From CAZFLY01 sp964519995 (lineage in GTDB: Bacteria; Planctomycetota; Phycisphaerae; Sedimentisphaerales; Anaerobacaceae), in assembly GCA_964519995.1 (NCBI GenBank), contig CAZFLY010000005.1:1-64000 (forward strand): a stretch of 64,000 nt of DNA. The letters are read 5' to 3'. Within the stretch, counting starts at the first letter, position 1, and each line of letters opens with the position of its first letter. Below, one piece after another: positions 17,895 through 27,036 of the stretch. The translations under genes and the position numbers were made by a program. The notes beneath the pieces were generated by a model, which saw only the letters and a list, made by a program, of their open reading frames with translations, had not been told where the DNA came from and did not search any database.

Positions 17895-19176
17895 TACCTG
17901 CGCCCACCACCTGTAGAGACTGCCGACTTGTGTGTCTGTTGGCAGATGAGTCCTGAAACAGCGTCTCTATCCTGTCAACAGCCATTGCAAGCGAAAAAAA
18001 CTCGGCGACGTACTTTGCCCCATTATGCCCCAAACGCCTTAGACTATCTCTCTGTGAGTACATACATTCAACAAGATTTGCGGCCTTTTCCGGCTCACCG
18101 TAGACCATGGAGTACCCACACTTGGCGACCCTGATCAACTCGTGGACATCACTCTGCCGCTGCACAAACGCCAGTACAGGAATCCCCGCCGCCATATATC
18201 CGAGTATCTTTCCAGGAACAACTGGAGTTTGATTCTTATTTGTGAGGCTAAGTAAGCCGACATCCATATCCTTCACCAGGTACGGATATTCCTCTTTGGA
18301 CACAAAAGGTGCAAATATAACATTTCTCAATCCAAGGCTGTTGGCCATTTTTTGAAGACGCGATTTCTCCGTGCCGTCACCTACCAGCAGAAAACACAGA
18401 TTCGAATTTGCCTTGACCCGTTCCGCTATCTGAATTACCAGATCGAGACCCTGGGACGGTCCCATTACTCCGGCAAACAAAAAAACAAACTTATCTTCCA
18501 GGCCATACTTCAGCCGAAACCGGCCTGTTCGTTCTGCCTGCGTATAGGGCTGGATATCTATCCAGTTGTGCACAACTCGAACCTTATCCGGCAAAATGTC
18601 ATTTTCAGACAATAAAAAGTCCCTGTTGCCCTTCGAATGCACAATTATCTCGTCGGCTGATGCGTATGCTTTTCGCTCCAAGGTCTTGAATAATCTTATT
18701 AACCATTTATTTTTTAGGACGCCCAAGTCTATCGCATTTTGGGGGAAAATGTCCTGGATGTTTAGGATGAATTTCGTACCGTACTGTGCTTTCAAAGCGG
18801 CACCAACCTTAGCAAGTGTAAGCGGTGGACTATAGACAATCACAACATCAATTCTGTCGTGAAGGTACTGCTTGATTTTTCTCAGAAAGAGATTTGGCAT
18901 CGTTAGTTGAGCAAGGCCCTTTACAGCATAGCTAACTGTGCGATTCGACAATGTTTTCACCCTCAGAACACTGATACCATCTTCGTTCGAGAATTCGCTC
19001 AGATTGGCCGCGACAGTTCCTGCGGCCAGATCACAACAGGGGTACGCTGTAACAACATGTACGGTGTGCCGCCTTCGCTTCAACTCCTCTGCCAGCTCCC
19101 GCATGAGATGTGATGCAGATCGAACTCCGGGCGGATAATAAACAGTAACCAAAACTACATTCATAAGGTTTCTCAC
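17887..19176 (-). CDS. Glycosyltransferase family 4 (WbuB-like)
   Basis: GT-B retaining glycosyltransferase acting on the cytoplasmic face. The N-terminal lobe begins VLVTVYYPPGVRSASHLMRELAEEL, typical of WbuB/WcaI relatives. The C-terminal donor site has LFAGVMGPSQGLDLVIQ and PVVPGKILGYMAAGIPVLA in place of the EX7E region. Start may be ATG at 19176 or the Met four codons later. WbuB-type enzymes add L-FucNAc next to WecB-like genes; here that is only suggestive. Confidence 0.82.
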   Translation of the reverse strand: MRNLMNVVLVTVYYPPGVRSASHLMRELAEELKRRRHTVHVVTAYPCCDLAAGTVAANLSEFSNEDGISVLRVKTLSNRTVSYAVKGLAQLTMPNLFLRKIKQYLHDRIDVVIVYSPPLTLAKVGAALKAQYGTKFILNIQDIFPQNAIDLGVLKNKWLIRLFKTLERKAYASADEIIVHSKGNRDFLLSENDILPDKVRVVHNWIDIQPYTQAERTGRFRLKYGLEDKFVFLFAGVMGPSQGLDLVIQIAERVKANSNLCFLLVGDGTEKSRLQKMANSLGLRNVIFAPFVSKEEYPYLVKDMDVGLLSLTNKNQTPVVPGKILGYMAAGIPVLAFVQRQSDVHELIRVAKCGYSMVYGEPEKAANLVECMYSQRDSLRRLGHNGAKYVAEFFSLAMAVDRIETLFQDSSANRHTSRQSLQVVGAGNV

Positions 19177-19237
19177 TGAGAAGCGCCGTTCAAGCGAACC
19201 GGCAACGGTAAAAGAATTTTCTTATCGCATATTTAAA

Positions 19238-20695
19238 TTAAAGCGACTCCTGATTAATTTTGTATCGCTCTCCAATATATTCTGCCAGCAACTTCAACAA
19301 ATGGATGTACGCTGCCGGCCTTCTTATGTTGCATGACAAGTAGGATTTTATTCTGGTTGGAAGTACTATTTTTAGCCGAATATCTTTGATGAATCTGTCA
19401 AATGTATCATGGCTAAGCTTAGTGAAGTTAAAACTCTCAAGCCTCTCGACCTGCTCCTTGGTCACCCTGCCGTTGGCCAGCAGTTCATCGAACAACTTGC
19501 TGCCGGGCAGAGGAACAAACTCCCCAAATCCAATCCAGGTTGCTTTGGCCCTTTTCATGAACGCCCTGGTCTTCTTGAGGTCTTCCATGTCCTCTCCTGG
19601 AATCCCTACTACAATATTCGCATGGACTTGAAGACCCATTCGCCGCAGAGCTCTGGCAGCGTCATAGTTCTGCGCGACAGTAGTGCGCTTATCTATGATA
19701 TCTAGAATCTTCTGCGAGCCTGACTCAAAACCGACATCGACCCTAATACAACCTGCTTGCTTCATAAGCTGTAATAAATTCTCGTCCACCGAATTTGCCC
19801 TCATTTGAGCGTTCCAGCAGAGCTTCTTGTGAAGACCTCTCGAAATCAGTTTTCGGCATATTTCGGCAGCCCTTTCTTTGTTTGCATCAAACATATCATC
19901 CGCAAAATATACACCCTCTATTCCATAGTCTTTGACCAGCCTCTCAATTTCATCCACCACTAATTCCGGGGTTTGAAACCTAACCAATCCACCTGACGCC
20001 GTCCTGCCCGCGCAGAAAGTGCAATTGTAGGGACAGCCTCGCGACGTGAAAACTGTCGTTGACCTCATATACAATCCATGCATTACATAGGGATTGGGCC
20101 TGCAATAGAACTCCATATCCAGAAGGTCCCTAGCAGGGAAGCAGAAATCGTCAATAGTTCGATGGGGCTTCCTCGTGGGATTGGTAACGATTCTTTTACC
20201 TTCTCTATATGATATTCCGAGTATATCGTTCAGTCGTTTTTGTTGAGCTATCTCCAGCATAACAAGCTCACCCTCACCTCTGCAAACGACATCAACTTCA
20301 GGATTATCATGCAGAGTATCCTCAGGCAGCGCCGAAGCGTGTGGCCCGCCCAAGACTATCATTGCGCCACCGGCCACCTGCCGGACGATTTTAAGAATGT
20401 TGTTCCTGACGTCGAACAGCGTTGGCGTCGTGACGGTGATTCCAACTATGTCGGGCCGAAACCGTCTTAGCTCCCCTTCAGTCAGTGCATTGACAGCAGA
20501 AAGACCGCAACGGTTCTTAACCATCAAAACCTTTCTGTCGGCAATGGATACGTCCACACCGTTCTTTCTCAGAAAGTTGGCAATGTAGCACAAACCGAGC
20601 GGAGGAAAGAACGACATACTGGCGTTATTCTTAAGCGACTTTCCCCGTACTCTCTGAAATGAAAACAAAATCGGGTCTATCAGACATACCTTCAC
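19238..20695 (-). CDS. B12-binding radical SAM enzyme (class B type)
   Basis: Residues of about 1-150 form a cobalamin-binding-type domain (PPLGLCYIANFLRKNG, DIVGITVTTPT, MIVLGGPHASALPE). A radical SAM barrel follows with the cluster motif SRGCPYNCTFC. This architecture belongs to cobalamin-dependent methyltransferases and BchE-like enzymes. The GTG at 20695 is chosen because it overlaps the stop of the upstream glycosyltransferase (GTGA) and has GGGGGA eight bases upstream. It is two genes downstream of the phosphonate set, which raises the possibility of a Fom3-like C-methylation of a CMP-phosphonate. A role on a sugar or lipid is equally open. Confidence 0.82.
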   Translation of the reverse strand: MKVCLIDPILFSFQRVRGKSLKNNASMSFFPPLGLCYIANFLRKNGVDVSIADRKVLMVKNRCGLSAVNALTEGELRRFRPDIVGITVTTPTLFDVRNNILKIVRQVAGGAMIVLGGPHASALPEDTLHDNPEVDVVCRGEGELVMLEIAQQKRLNDILGISYREGKRIVTNPTRKPHRTIDDFCFPARDLLDMEFYCRPNPYVMHGLYMRSTTVFTSRGCPYNCTFCAGRTASGGLVRFQTPELVVDEIERLVKDYGIEGVYFADDMFDANKERAAEICRKLISRGLHKKLCWNAQMRANSVDENLLQLMKQAGCIRVDVGFESGSQKILDIIDKRTTVAQNYDAARALRRMGLQVHANIVVGIPGEDMEDLKKTRAFMKRAKATWIGFGEFVPLPGSKLFDELLANGRVTKEQVERLESFNFTKLSHDTFDRFIKDIRLKIVLPTRIKSYLSCNIRRPAAYIHLLKLLAEYIGERYKINQESL

Positions 20696-21828
20696 GATGA
20701 ATCCCCCGTACACAGTTCCAACATCGATTGAAAGGTCTTTCTTGCGGTGACCTGCCAGCTATAACGCAACGACCTTTCGTGGGCCTTTCGGCCCATCTGC
20801 ACCATCCATTGCTCATCATCAAGATGCTTTAACAACACACCGGCAAGCTCCTGAGGTTTCTCCGGATCAAAATAGACAGCCGCATCACCTGCCAACTCCG
20901 GCATGGGGGCTCTGTCTGATAGAAACAGGGGTCGTCCTGAACCAAGGCTTTCTATCACTACATTGGGACAATTCTCACACGTGGAAGCAAAAATGTGAGC
21001 CTTCGAGTAATGGTAGACGGCCGGCATATCGGCATACGGTACCGTCCCCGCTGTGATCACCCTGCCTCTAAGTCCGAGGCGTTCGATTTCTTCGCGGACG
21101 CGGGTGGCATATGTCGTATGGTCCGGTCCAAGCAATATAAGCTTTTCCTTGGTCTGCCGCTTCTGGCACAACAGGTAGTAGGCCCACACAACCCCAATTT
21201 GGGCCTTGAACACATCAATAGGCGAAACATAAAGCAAATAGTCATCTTCGGGCAGAAAATCCGGACGAGAAATGTTCTTGTTTGTGTAAGTCCGGAATTT
21301 ATCATCCAGACCGTGAGTAATGACGACTGAGCGTCCTTTTCTATGAGGAACTTTCCGGTCTACAACCTGTTTTGCATATTCGGATATGAATATCACTATA
21401 TTCGCTTTCTCAAAGCTTGACTTTGAGAGTCTTTCCAACAGCGCCAGTCTCGCCCGCATATAGCCTGGCGGATACTTCCGCCGCCCATCGCTGTCAAATA
21501 TAAGCATATTTTGAAACGTCACAGCAGTAGAACAGTTGGGAGGTGGAGATACATTTATTATTCCACCGGGACAGAAAAGAACATCCGCCTTCAATTCTCT
21601 AAGAAGTTTTGGTAAATAGCATTTCTCCCAAAGAGTTCTGCATAAAATGTTTTTGGGATCAAAACTGGGTCGTATTACCTCGACACCTTCCAAACCATTC
21701 TCAGGCAAAGAAGAGCCCAACAAATAAAACTTCATATCCGGAAATCTGTCCGCATATTTGAGCAGATTCAGCAGATAAGCTTGCCCGCCGCCCCAGCGGG
21801 CTGACAATGCGTTTACTACAACATTCAT
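20692..21828 (-). CDS. Glycosyltransferase family 4
   Basis: GT-B glycosyltransferase of 378 residues. The N-terminus has NALSARWGGGQAYLLNLL, the acceptor-lobe glycine-rich loop. The C-terminal lobe has VSPIDVFKAQ, LILLGPD and ASTCENCPNVVIESLGSGRPLF, where the conserved E-x7-E is recognisable (ENCPNVVIE). The sugar is unknown. It ends inside the start of the radical SAM gene, so the two are translationally coupled. Confidence 0.88.
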   Translation of the reverse strand: MNVVVNALSARWGGGQAYLLNLLKYADRFPDMKFYLLGSSLPENGLEGVEVIRPSFDPKNILCRTLWEKCYLPKLLRELKADVLFCPGGIINVSPPPNCSTAVTFQNMLIFDSDGRRKYPPGYMRARLALLERLSKSSFEKANIVIFISEYAKQVVDRKVPHRKGRSVVITHGLDDKFRTYTNKNISRPDFLPEDDYLLYVSPIDVFKAQIGVVWAYYLLCQKRQTKEKLILLGPDHTTYATRVREEIERLGLRGRVITAGTVPYADMPAVYHYSKAHIFASTCENCPNVVIESLGSGRPLFLSDRAPMPELAGDAAVYFDPEKPQELAGVLLKHLDDEQWMVQMGRKAHERSLRYSWQVTARKTFQSMLELCTGDSS

Positions 21829-21885
21829 CCGAATCTTCTACGAAATGTTACTCACAAGGAGCATTACTAATAGTTCCAGACTCTA

Positions 21886-21975
21886 TCAACGAACCGTATG
21901 CCAGTAATCAATATTGTGATCGTCGAGTACCTCTTTGACTTCTTTCAGAATTTCTGCTGCTACCAATTCGTCCAT
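21886..21975 (-). pseudogene. Truncated 5' remnant of a licD gene
   Basis: A 29-codon frame starting ATG-GAC-GAA encodes MDELVAAEILKEVKEVLDDH followed by NIDYW and then stops. It matches the first residues of the intact licD-like protein at 33,132-33,920 (MDELTAKKVLKETRSVLDAH, then HIEYW), including position of the start and a purine-rich leader. Homology ends at the YW, and the frame stops four codons later. It lies directly after the phosphonate reductase gene, so licD was probably the next gene of that set before truncation. Confidence 0.75.
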
Positions 21976-22026
21976 TTTTTACGCCTCAATACAACTCAGT
22001 CTTTTGCGAAAAATGCGCCACCATTG

Positions 22027-23124
22027 TCAATATATGCTGTGTAGAATCCGGCGCAGGGCCGCTGGCGTGAGCTTGCGAGGATTATTATTGACTCTATCCG
22101 GAGCAAAGCCTTCTTCAATTACTCTCTCAAGAGACTCTATTGAGCTAACGCCAAGTTGACTTAGCCTTGTTTCCAACCCGATGTCACTAATCATGGTTTC
22201 TATCTGTTCTCTTGCCTGGCGGACACTGTTTGCACCAAACAAGTGGGCGATCTCAGTGATCGCTTTTCTGACGTAGTCACTACCACGCTTGTCAAGCACA
22301 TCAGCATTGACGTTGTAGTTGTAGACCATCACAGAAGGTAAGGTCAGTGCGACAGCGTGGCCGTGCGGGATTCCGAAGTAAGCCGTTAATGGATAAGAAA
22401 TCGAATGAGGAGCGGAAGTCTTAGTTATGTTTATGGCCTTTCCAGCCAAGTGCGCCGCTTTTGCCATCGATGTCCGGGCAGGCTCAGTCGGATTATTGAC
22501 AGCCTGAGCCAGATTAGAAACAATCAGCTCAATCGCCCTTCGGGCATACCACTTCGATAATTCTGTAGAGTTGACAGACCAGTAGGATTCCACTGCCTGA
22601 CACAACGCATCCATTCCCGAGATTGCGGTTTGCTTAGCAGGCAAAGACATTGTCAGGCAGGGATCAACAACCGAAAAATCAGGCATAATATACTTGTGCG
22701 TGACCGAGTATTTTCTGCGATAGATATAAAGAACAGCAAAATGCGTAGCCTCACTGCCGCTGCCTGCGGTCGTAGGTATGGCAATTAAAGGCCTGCCTTT
22801 TCTTATAGTTCTACCGCTACCTTCAATGTATTCACCAGGGTCAATATCATTCGTACCAAAGAAGTTGATCAGCTTAGCCATATCAATGACGCTGCCTCCA
22901 CCGACTGCCACGATCGCATCTGATTTCATACAATGGAATAGCTCGATTCCTCTTTTCAAATCCTCAAGTTTAGGGTTAGGCTCAAAGGCATCATAAACTG
23001 ACACCCTGCAGTTAGTGAGCAAATCATCCAGACAGTTTTTAGCTCCACTGTGAACGTACGAGCTTTTACCTGTAACCAAGAAGATATTGTTTGCTGAAAG
23101 ATCCGTCAGTATTGAGCCGCACAA
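22027..23124 (-). CDS. Iron-type alcohol dehydrogenase, probable phosphonoacetaldehyde reductase
   Basis: Group III metal-dependent alcohol dehydrogenase. GGGSVIDMAKLINFF is the NAD loop, and metal-site regions are GMDALCQAVESYWSVNST and GIPHGHAVALTLP. The YWSVNST stretch is, from memory, characteristic of phosphonoacetaldehyde reductases (PhpC/FomC), which give 2-hydroxyethylphosphonate. Position directly after the phosphonopyruvate decarboxylase gene supports this. The annotated TTG is doubtful: ten in-frame codons upstream, back to 23,154, encode IEHFGIGKLE, which fits the family N-terminus, but no ATG, GTG or TTG precedes them. Confidence 0.85.
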   Translation of the reverse strand: MCGSILTDLSANNIFLVTGKSSYVHSGAKNCLDDLLTNCRVSVYDAFEPNPKLEDLKRGIELFHCMKSDAIVAVGGGSVIDMAKLINFFGTNDIDPGEYIEGSGRTIRKGRPLIAIPTTAGSGSEATHFAVLYIYRRKYSVTHKYIMPDFSVVDPCLTMSLPAKQTAISGMDALCQAVESYWSVNSTELSKWYARRAIELIVSNLAQAVNNPTEPARTSMAKAAHLAGKAINITKTSAPHSISYPLTAYFGIPHGHAVALTLPSVMVYNYNVNADVLDKRGSDYVRKAITEIAHLFGANSVRQAREQIETMISDIGLETRLSQLGVSSIESLERVIEEGFAPDRVNNNPRKLTPAALRRILHSIY

Positions 23125-23150
23125 CTCGAGCTTGCCGATACCGAAATGTT

Positions 23151-24281
23151 CTATGTGTCCTGTCCTGATAAGAACTCCATGAATTTCGCTTTGTTTTGTT
23201 GTGGTGAAGTTTTAGGACGCCCCAGATCTGAACGAGCACCTTTGTTAACCCTGATTTCTAAAAGCGCAGGTCCCTGTGTCTCTTTTAGAAGTTCTATTTT
23301 TGCAGTTACTTCTCGAGCACTATCTGCCCTCAAGCAAGTCGTGTAACCACAAGCATGTGCAATTTCTATAAAAGAAGTAGAAAATCCAACGGTCGGCTGT
23401 CCTCCAACAGAATCGTGCGACCCATTATTCAGTATAATGTGCTTGAAGTTGCGTACTTTTCTGGCTCCGATCATGGTAAGCGAGCCCATGTGCATAAGGA
23501 CTGCTCCGTCACCGTCAAGGCAAAACACCTGCCTCGACAGTGCAGACAAAGCGATGCCAAGCGCTATATGCGAGCAGTGCCCCATTGAGCCTACCGTCAG
23601 AAAATCTCTATCGTGGCCGTGGCCTCGTTCCTCGCGATATTCATAAAGCTCCCGCGAGGTTTTACCTGTTGTTGAAACAACAATGTCCGATGGTCCCAGT
23701 GAATCCACCACCAACTTGATGGCTTGTTCACGGGTCAGCTCAAACTGTTCATTTGATCTGTGTTTTGGAGTATAGCATTCAAATGTGCCTTTCGTGACTA
23801 CTAATGTTACGGGCACACTTCTTTCTGTGGCGATACTTGCCATTTCAAAAATGCAGTCTTCGGCTCTATCGCTTGTTTCCGGCAGGATTTTGTATGGAAT
23901 GCCGAGCACATCAAGAAGAGGCAGAGTTATTTGGCCTTGCTTGACGTGTTGAGGCTCATCTTTTGTTCCAGGTTCACCTCTGTAGCCAATCAATAACAAA
24001 ACAGGAATGTTGTAAACTTCAGCCAGTGATACGAGTGGATTTATCGCATTTCCCAGCCCCGAATTCTGCATATAGACTAAGCCGATAGAACCCGTCGCTA
24101 AAAAATGCCCACAGGCAGCAGCAACCGCCAGGCCTTCATTGGCTTCAATAATATGATTTTCAGCGGATGTATGGTCAGCGACATAAGCGCAGAAATCCTT
24201 TAGAAGCGAATCGGGAACACCCGTAAAAAAATCGACACCATGCTGTAAAAGTGCTTTGTAGAATCGATCGCAACTGACCAT
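23151..24281 (-). CDS. ppd: Phosphonopyruvate decarboxylase (ThDP-dependent)
   Basis: Converts phosphonopyruvate to phosphonoacetaldehyde and CO2, the irreversible step that pulls PEP mutase forward. The N-terminal PYR-type domain has FFTGVPDSLLKDFC and the activating Glu in IIEANEGLAVAAACGH. The C-terminal PP domain has the ThDP/Mg motif LDGDGAVLMHMGS ending in ILNNGSHDSVGGQPT. Length 376 matches Fom2/AepY/BcpC-type enzymes. It begins one base after the PEP mutase stop, so the pair is one transcription unit. A partial paralogue lies at 33,933-34,187. Confidence 0.93.
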   Translation of the reverse strand: MVSCDRFYKALLQHGVDFFTGVPDSLLKDFCAYVADHTSAENHIIEANEGLAVAAACGHFLATGSIGLVYMQNSGLGNAINPLVSLAEVYNIPVLLLIGYRGEPGTKDEPQHVKQGQITLPLLDVLGIPYKILPETSDRAEDCIFEMASIATERSVPVTLVVTKGTFECYTPKHRSNEQFELTREQAIKLVVDSLGPSDIVVSTTGKTSRELYEYREERGHGHDRDFLTVGSMGHCSHIALGIALSALSRQVFCLDGDGAVLMHMGSLTMIGARKVRNFKHIILNNGSHDSVGGQPTVGFSTSFIEIAHACGYTTCLRADSAREVTAKIELLKETQGPALLEIRVNKGARSDLGRPKTSPQQNKAKFMEFLSGQDT

Positions 24282-24282
24282 T

Positions 24283-25584
24283 TCACACTCCAGACGGTAT
24301 CATTGTTATGATGTCTCTTATCGGCATACACATTCTGTCCGCTTCGAGTGCCCTGCCGTTTTGTAGTATTAATTCAGCGTTCCTGAGCATAGCCGGATAA
24401 GCACTTCGTAACAATTGGTTGGCGTATATGACTATCTTTATACCCTTATCGCCTAATTCATCCTCGCTGACCTGCGGATATGTCGAAGGGACCGCTACCA
24501 AGGCAACGGTCTTTTCCAACATTGAGTAACGCCGACAAAATTCGAATATTTCATCAGGTGCAGGCTGCCTGCTGTGTATCATTATTCCATCGGCGCCTGC
24601 TTCAATGTATGCGCGTGCCCGCTCTATAGCATCATCCTGGCCTGCGCCGAGGATTAGACTCTCGATCCTCGCTATTATCATGAAGTCATCGGTTAGCTGT
24701 GCTCTTTTACCTGCAATTATCTTATGTGCAAAATTGTCTATGCTATCCTGCGGCTGGCCTCCTTCAATCCCAAATAGTGAGTTTCTCTTAAGACCAATTT
24801 TATCTTCAATGATGACAGCCGATACACCCAATCTTTCCAATGTCCTGACCATAAATACAAAATGTTCAGTCAATCCTCCGGAGTCACCGTCATATATTAT
24901 TGGCTTGGTGGTTATCTCAAGCATATCGTTTAGCGTTGCAATTCTTGAAGTCAAATCGACAAACTCAATATCAGGTTTACCCTTAGCGGTGGAATCTGTG
25001 AGGCTGCTCAGCCATATACCGTCAAACTCTCTCTTCGCACCATCCTTGTAAACCGATGTTCTTTCTGCAATCAGCCCACTGACGCCGTTGTGCGCTTCTA
25101 TGACCCGGACTATCTTCTTTGCATCAATTAACCTTCTCAGGCGTTTTCTTCGTATTTCCGGAGTCACGCCGATCTCATTTACGGCAGCAACTAAACTGGT
25201 AGAAGATATGCCGGGCGTATATGGCGGCTCAATGAGTTGTCCTCCCCATTCTGTTAGAACATCAACGACTTTCTTTCTGGCCCAAGCTTGTGGTCCCGTT
25301 CTCCAGTCGTCCCCATGTACGACGTAGTCAGGCTTGAGTCGTCTCAAATTCGGTTCATAGTCTAAAGTTTCTTGCGAGACAACTCTGTTAACGCCGACGA
25401 TGTTCTCGATGACGGTCTTGCGCTGTTCATAAGTCAAAAAAGGCAAACGCTTATAGCTGGCAATAGCCTGGTCGGTCAGCAATCCAACCGTTACTTCACC
25501 CAGTGACCGTGCGGCTTTTATAATGTTTAGGTGCCCCGGATGAACGATGTCGGCGCTCATCCCAACATAAACCTGTTTTTTCAC
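24283..25584 (-). CDS. pepM: Bifunctional cytidylyltransferase / phosphoenolpyruvate mutase
   Basis: Residues 1-135 are a nucleotidyltransferase of the glycerol-3-phosphate cytidylyltransferase fold (VYVGMSADIVHPGHLNIIK with the HxGH motif, and the distal ISSTSLV). Residues of about 145-433 are PEP mutase, the entry to nearly all C-P bond synthesis: GIWLSSLTDS, IYDGDSGG and the signature EDKIGLKRNS are intact. This is the domain order of Fom1 of fosfomycin producers, where the first domain makes the CMP ester of 2-hydroxyethylphosphonate. The start is an ATG, 102 bases after the transaldolase stop. Confidence 0.95.
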   Translation of the reverse strand: MKKQVYVGMSADIVHPGHLNIIKAARSLGEVTVGLLTDQAIASYKRLPFLTYEQRKTVIENIVGVNRVVSQETLDYEPNLRRLKPDYVVHGDDWRTGPQAWARKKVVDVLTEWGGQLIEPPYTPGISSTSLVAAVNEIGVTPEIRRKRLRRLIDAKKIVRVIEAHNGVSGLIAERTSVYKDGAKREFDGIWLSSLTDSTAKGKPDIEFVDLTSRIATLNDMLEITTKPIIYDGDSGGLTEHFVFMVRTLERLGVSAVIIEDKIGLKRNSLFGIEGGQPQDSIDNFAHKIIAGKRAQLTDDFMIIARIESLILGAGQDDAIERARAYIEAGADGIMIHSRQPAPDEIFEFCRRYSMLEKTVALVAVPSTYPQVSEDELGDKGIKIVIYANQLLRSAYPAMLRNAELILQNGRALEADRMCMPIRDIITMIPSGV

Positions 25585-25686
25585 GATAGATGCCCCCCAA
25601 TCTGCAAAATGGTCAATAAGATGTCCTAAATTAAAATCACGTGTAATTGCCGAACCGACAATTCAGCGCCCATCACTGACACCACA

Positions 25687-26421
25687 TTATACACGTGACA
25701 ACTCAAGTTTTTGAGCGCGACTGGCCGAATCCTCAACAGTTAGCTCCTCAGCCTTTGCAGCATCGGCAAGAAATTGCTTGACCGTCTCTTTGGTGTAAGG
25801 ATGGATGATCATTCCATCCAAAAACTTTGGAACGATGGTCACAATATGGGCGCCCGCAGCGAGCCATTCGACGATGTTAAGTATTTCCCTCGTGGAGGCG
25901 GCGATAATTTTAGCCTTGAGATTATACTCGTCAATGAGTTTTCTAGTCTTTCTTATTTCCTCGATGCAGTTGTAACCCATGTTATTCACCCGGCCGCAAA
26001 ATAGCGACACGTAAGTTGCACCTGCCATTGCTGCCAAAAAACACTGCTGGGCGCTCATCATCGCTGTGACATTAACCCTGACATCGTATTTTTCCTCAAG
26101 CGCATGTATGACCTCAAGATTTTCCAGCTCACCATCGGGGCCGTGAATAGTCACTTTCACAACGATATTATCTGCCCAACGAACAAACTCCCTTGCCTGG
26201 GCTATCATTTTGTCTTTTTGATTTGTGGTGACCTCGATCGAAAACGGGCAAGGATAAATTAGTCTGGCGATCTCAACAGCTTGCGTCCTGACCTCGTCCA
26301 GTCCACCTTTTATTCCATCTTTTAACAAGATTGTGGGATTGGTGGTCACGCCCCTCAGTATTCCCATTCGCAGAAATTTCTCAATTTCCTTGATGTTTCC
26401 TGAATCGATAAATATAGCCAT
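25687..26421 (-). CDS. Transaldolase family protein (TalC/fructose-6-phosphate aldolase type)
   Basis: Small single-domain transaldolase-like TIM barrel of 244 residues. FIDSGNIKEIEKFL, GVTTNPTIL and the Schiff-base region IVVKVTIHG are recognised, followed by VNVTAMMSAQQ and MGYNCIEEI. Members exchange a dihydroxyacetone unit. Lying between the heptose genes and the phosphonate genes, it could supply sedoheptulose 7-phosphate for heptose synthesis, or make a new C-C bond on another aldehyde. The first option is simpler. It is 15 bases after the SIS-domain gene. Confidence 0.85.
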   Translation of the reverse strand: MAIFIDSGNIKEIEKFLRMGILRGVTTNPTILLKDGIKGGLDEVRTQAVEIARLIYPCPFSIEVTTNQKDKMIAQAREFVRWADNIVVKVTIHGPDGELENLEVIHALEEKYDVRVNVTAMMSAQQCFLAAMAGATYVSLFCGRVNNMGYNCIEEIRKTRKLIDEYNLKAKIIAASTREILNIVEWLAAGAHIVTIVPKFLDGMIIHPYTKETVKQFLADAAKAEELTVEDSASRAQKLELSRV

Positions 26422-26436
26422 TTGGTTCCCCCTTTC

Positions 26437-27036
26437 TTATCTGACAGATTCCCACTTCATTTCTGTGACTTTCATTTTCGGGTGCGAGACGATTAGATGC
26501 TCCAGCACCATCTGAAACGACTCGGTATGTGCGGTCACGGTATCAGGTGACATTACCGGAATAACGATACATGCATCAGCGACCGTGGCTGTAAATCCTC
26601 CGTCTCTACCGACAATACCGAGGATTTTGGCTCCTACTGCCTTGGCGTATTTCAAAGCTTCGACAATATTGGCACTGATGTTCTTTTCCTCATTACCTCC
26701 TCCGACAGAGAATATAAAAACAGCATCCTCGACGGTCAATCTGCTAACCTTTAGCCAAGCAACAAAGACGCTGCTCCAACCATCGTCATTGACCCTAGCA
26801 GACAGTTCAGAGACGTTGTCGGTCGGAGTGTACGCTTCTATACCGGCAATTTTTCTAAAATCATTTACGGCGTGAGTTGCATTTGCGGCACCACCACCAA
26901 CGCCAATACAAAATAGCCGGCCTTTTCTCTCACGCAGCTCAATAAGTAATTCAACCATACGCGTAACCCCGGAGCTGTCGAGATTATTGACAATGTCTTT
27001 AACTTCCGCCAAATACCTGTTTACATAGCTATCCAT
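26437..27036 (-). CDS. gmhA: SIS-domain phosphoheptose isomerase-like protein
   Basis: SIS-fold protein of 199 residues resembling sedoheptulose-7-phosphate isomerase, which gives D-glycero-D-manno-heptose 7-phosphate. GVGGGAANATHAVNDF corresponds to the phosphate loop GNGGSAADAQH of GmhA, and FSVGGGNEEKNISANIVEAL to its second SGNS loop. The loops deviate from textbook GmhA, so another keto-aldo sugar phosphate is possible, but its neighbours are gmhB, hddA and hddC types. It overlaps gmhB by eight bases. Confidence 0.8.
   Translation of the reverse strand: MDSYVNRYLAEVKDIVNNLDSSGVTRMVELLIELRERKGRLFCIGVGGGAANATHAVNDFRKIAGIEAYTPTDNVSELSARVNDDGWSSVFVAWLKVSRLTVEDAVFIFSVGGGNEEKNISANIVEALKYAKAVGAKILGIVGRDGGFTATVADACIVIPVMSPDTVTAHTESFQMVLEHLIVSHPKMKVTEMKWESVR

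Noticed and set aside
14262..19176. Assigning the UDP-L-FucNAc pathway (WbjB, WbjC, WbjD, WbuB)
   Set aside because: The WecB-like and WbuB-like genes fit, but the dehydratase is longer than WbjB and the second SDR does not look like WbjC, so the exact sugar is left open.
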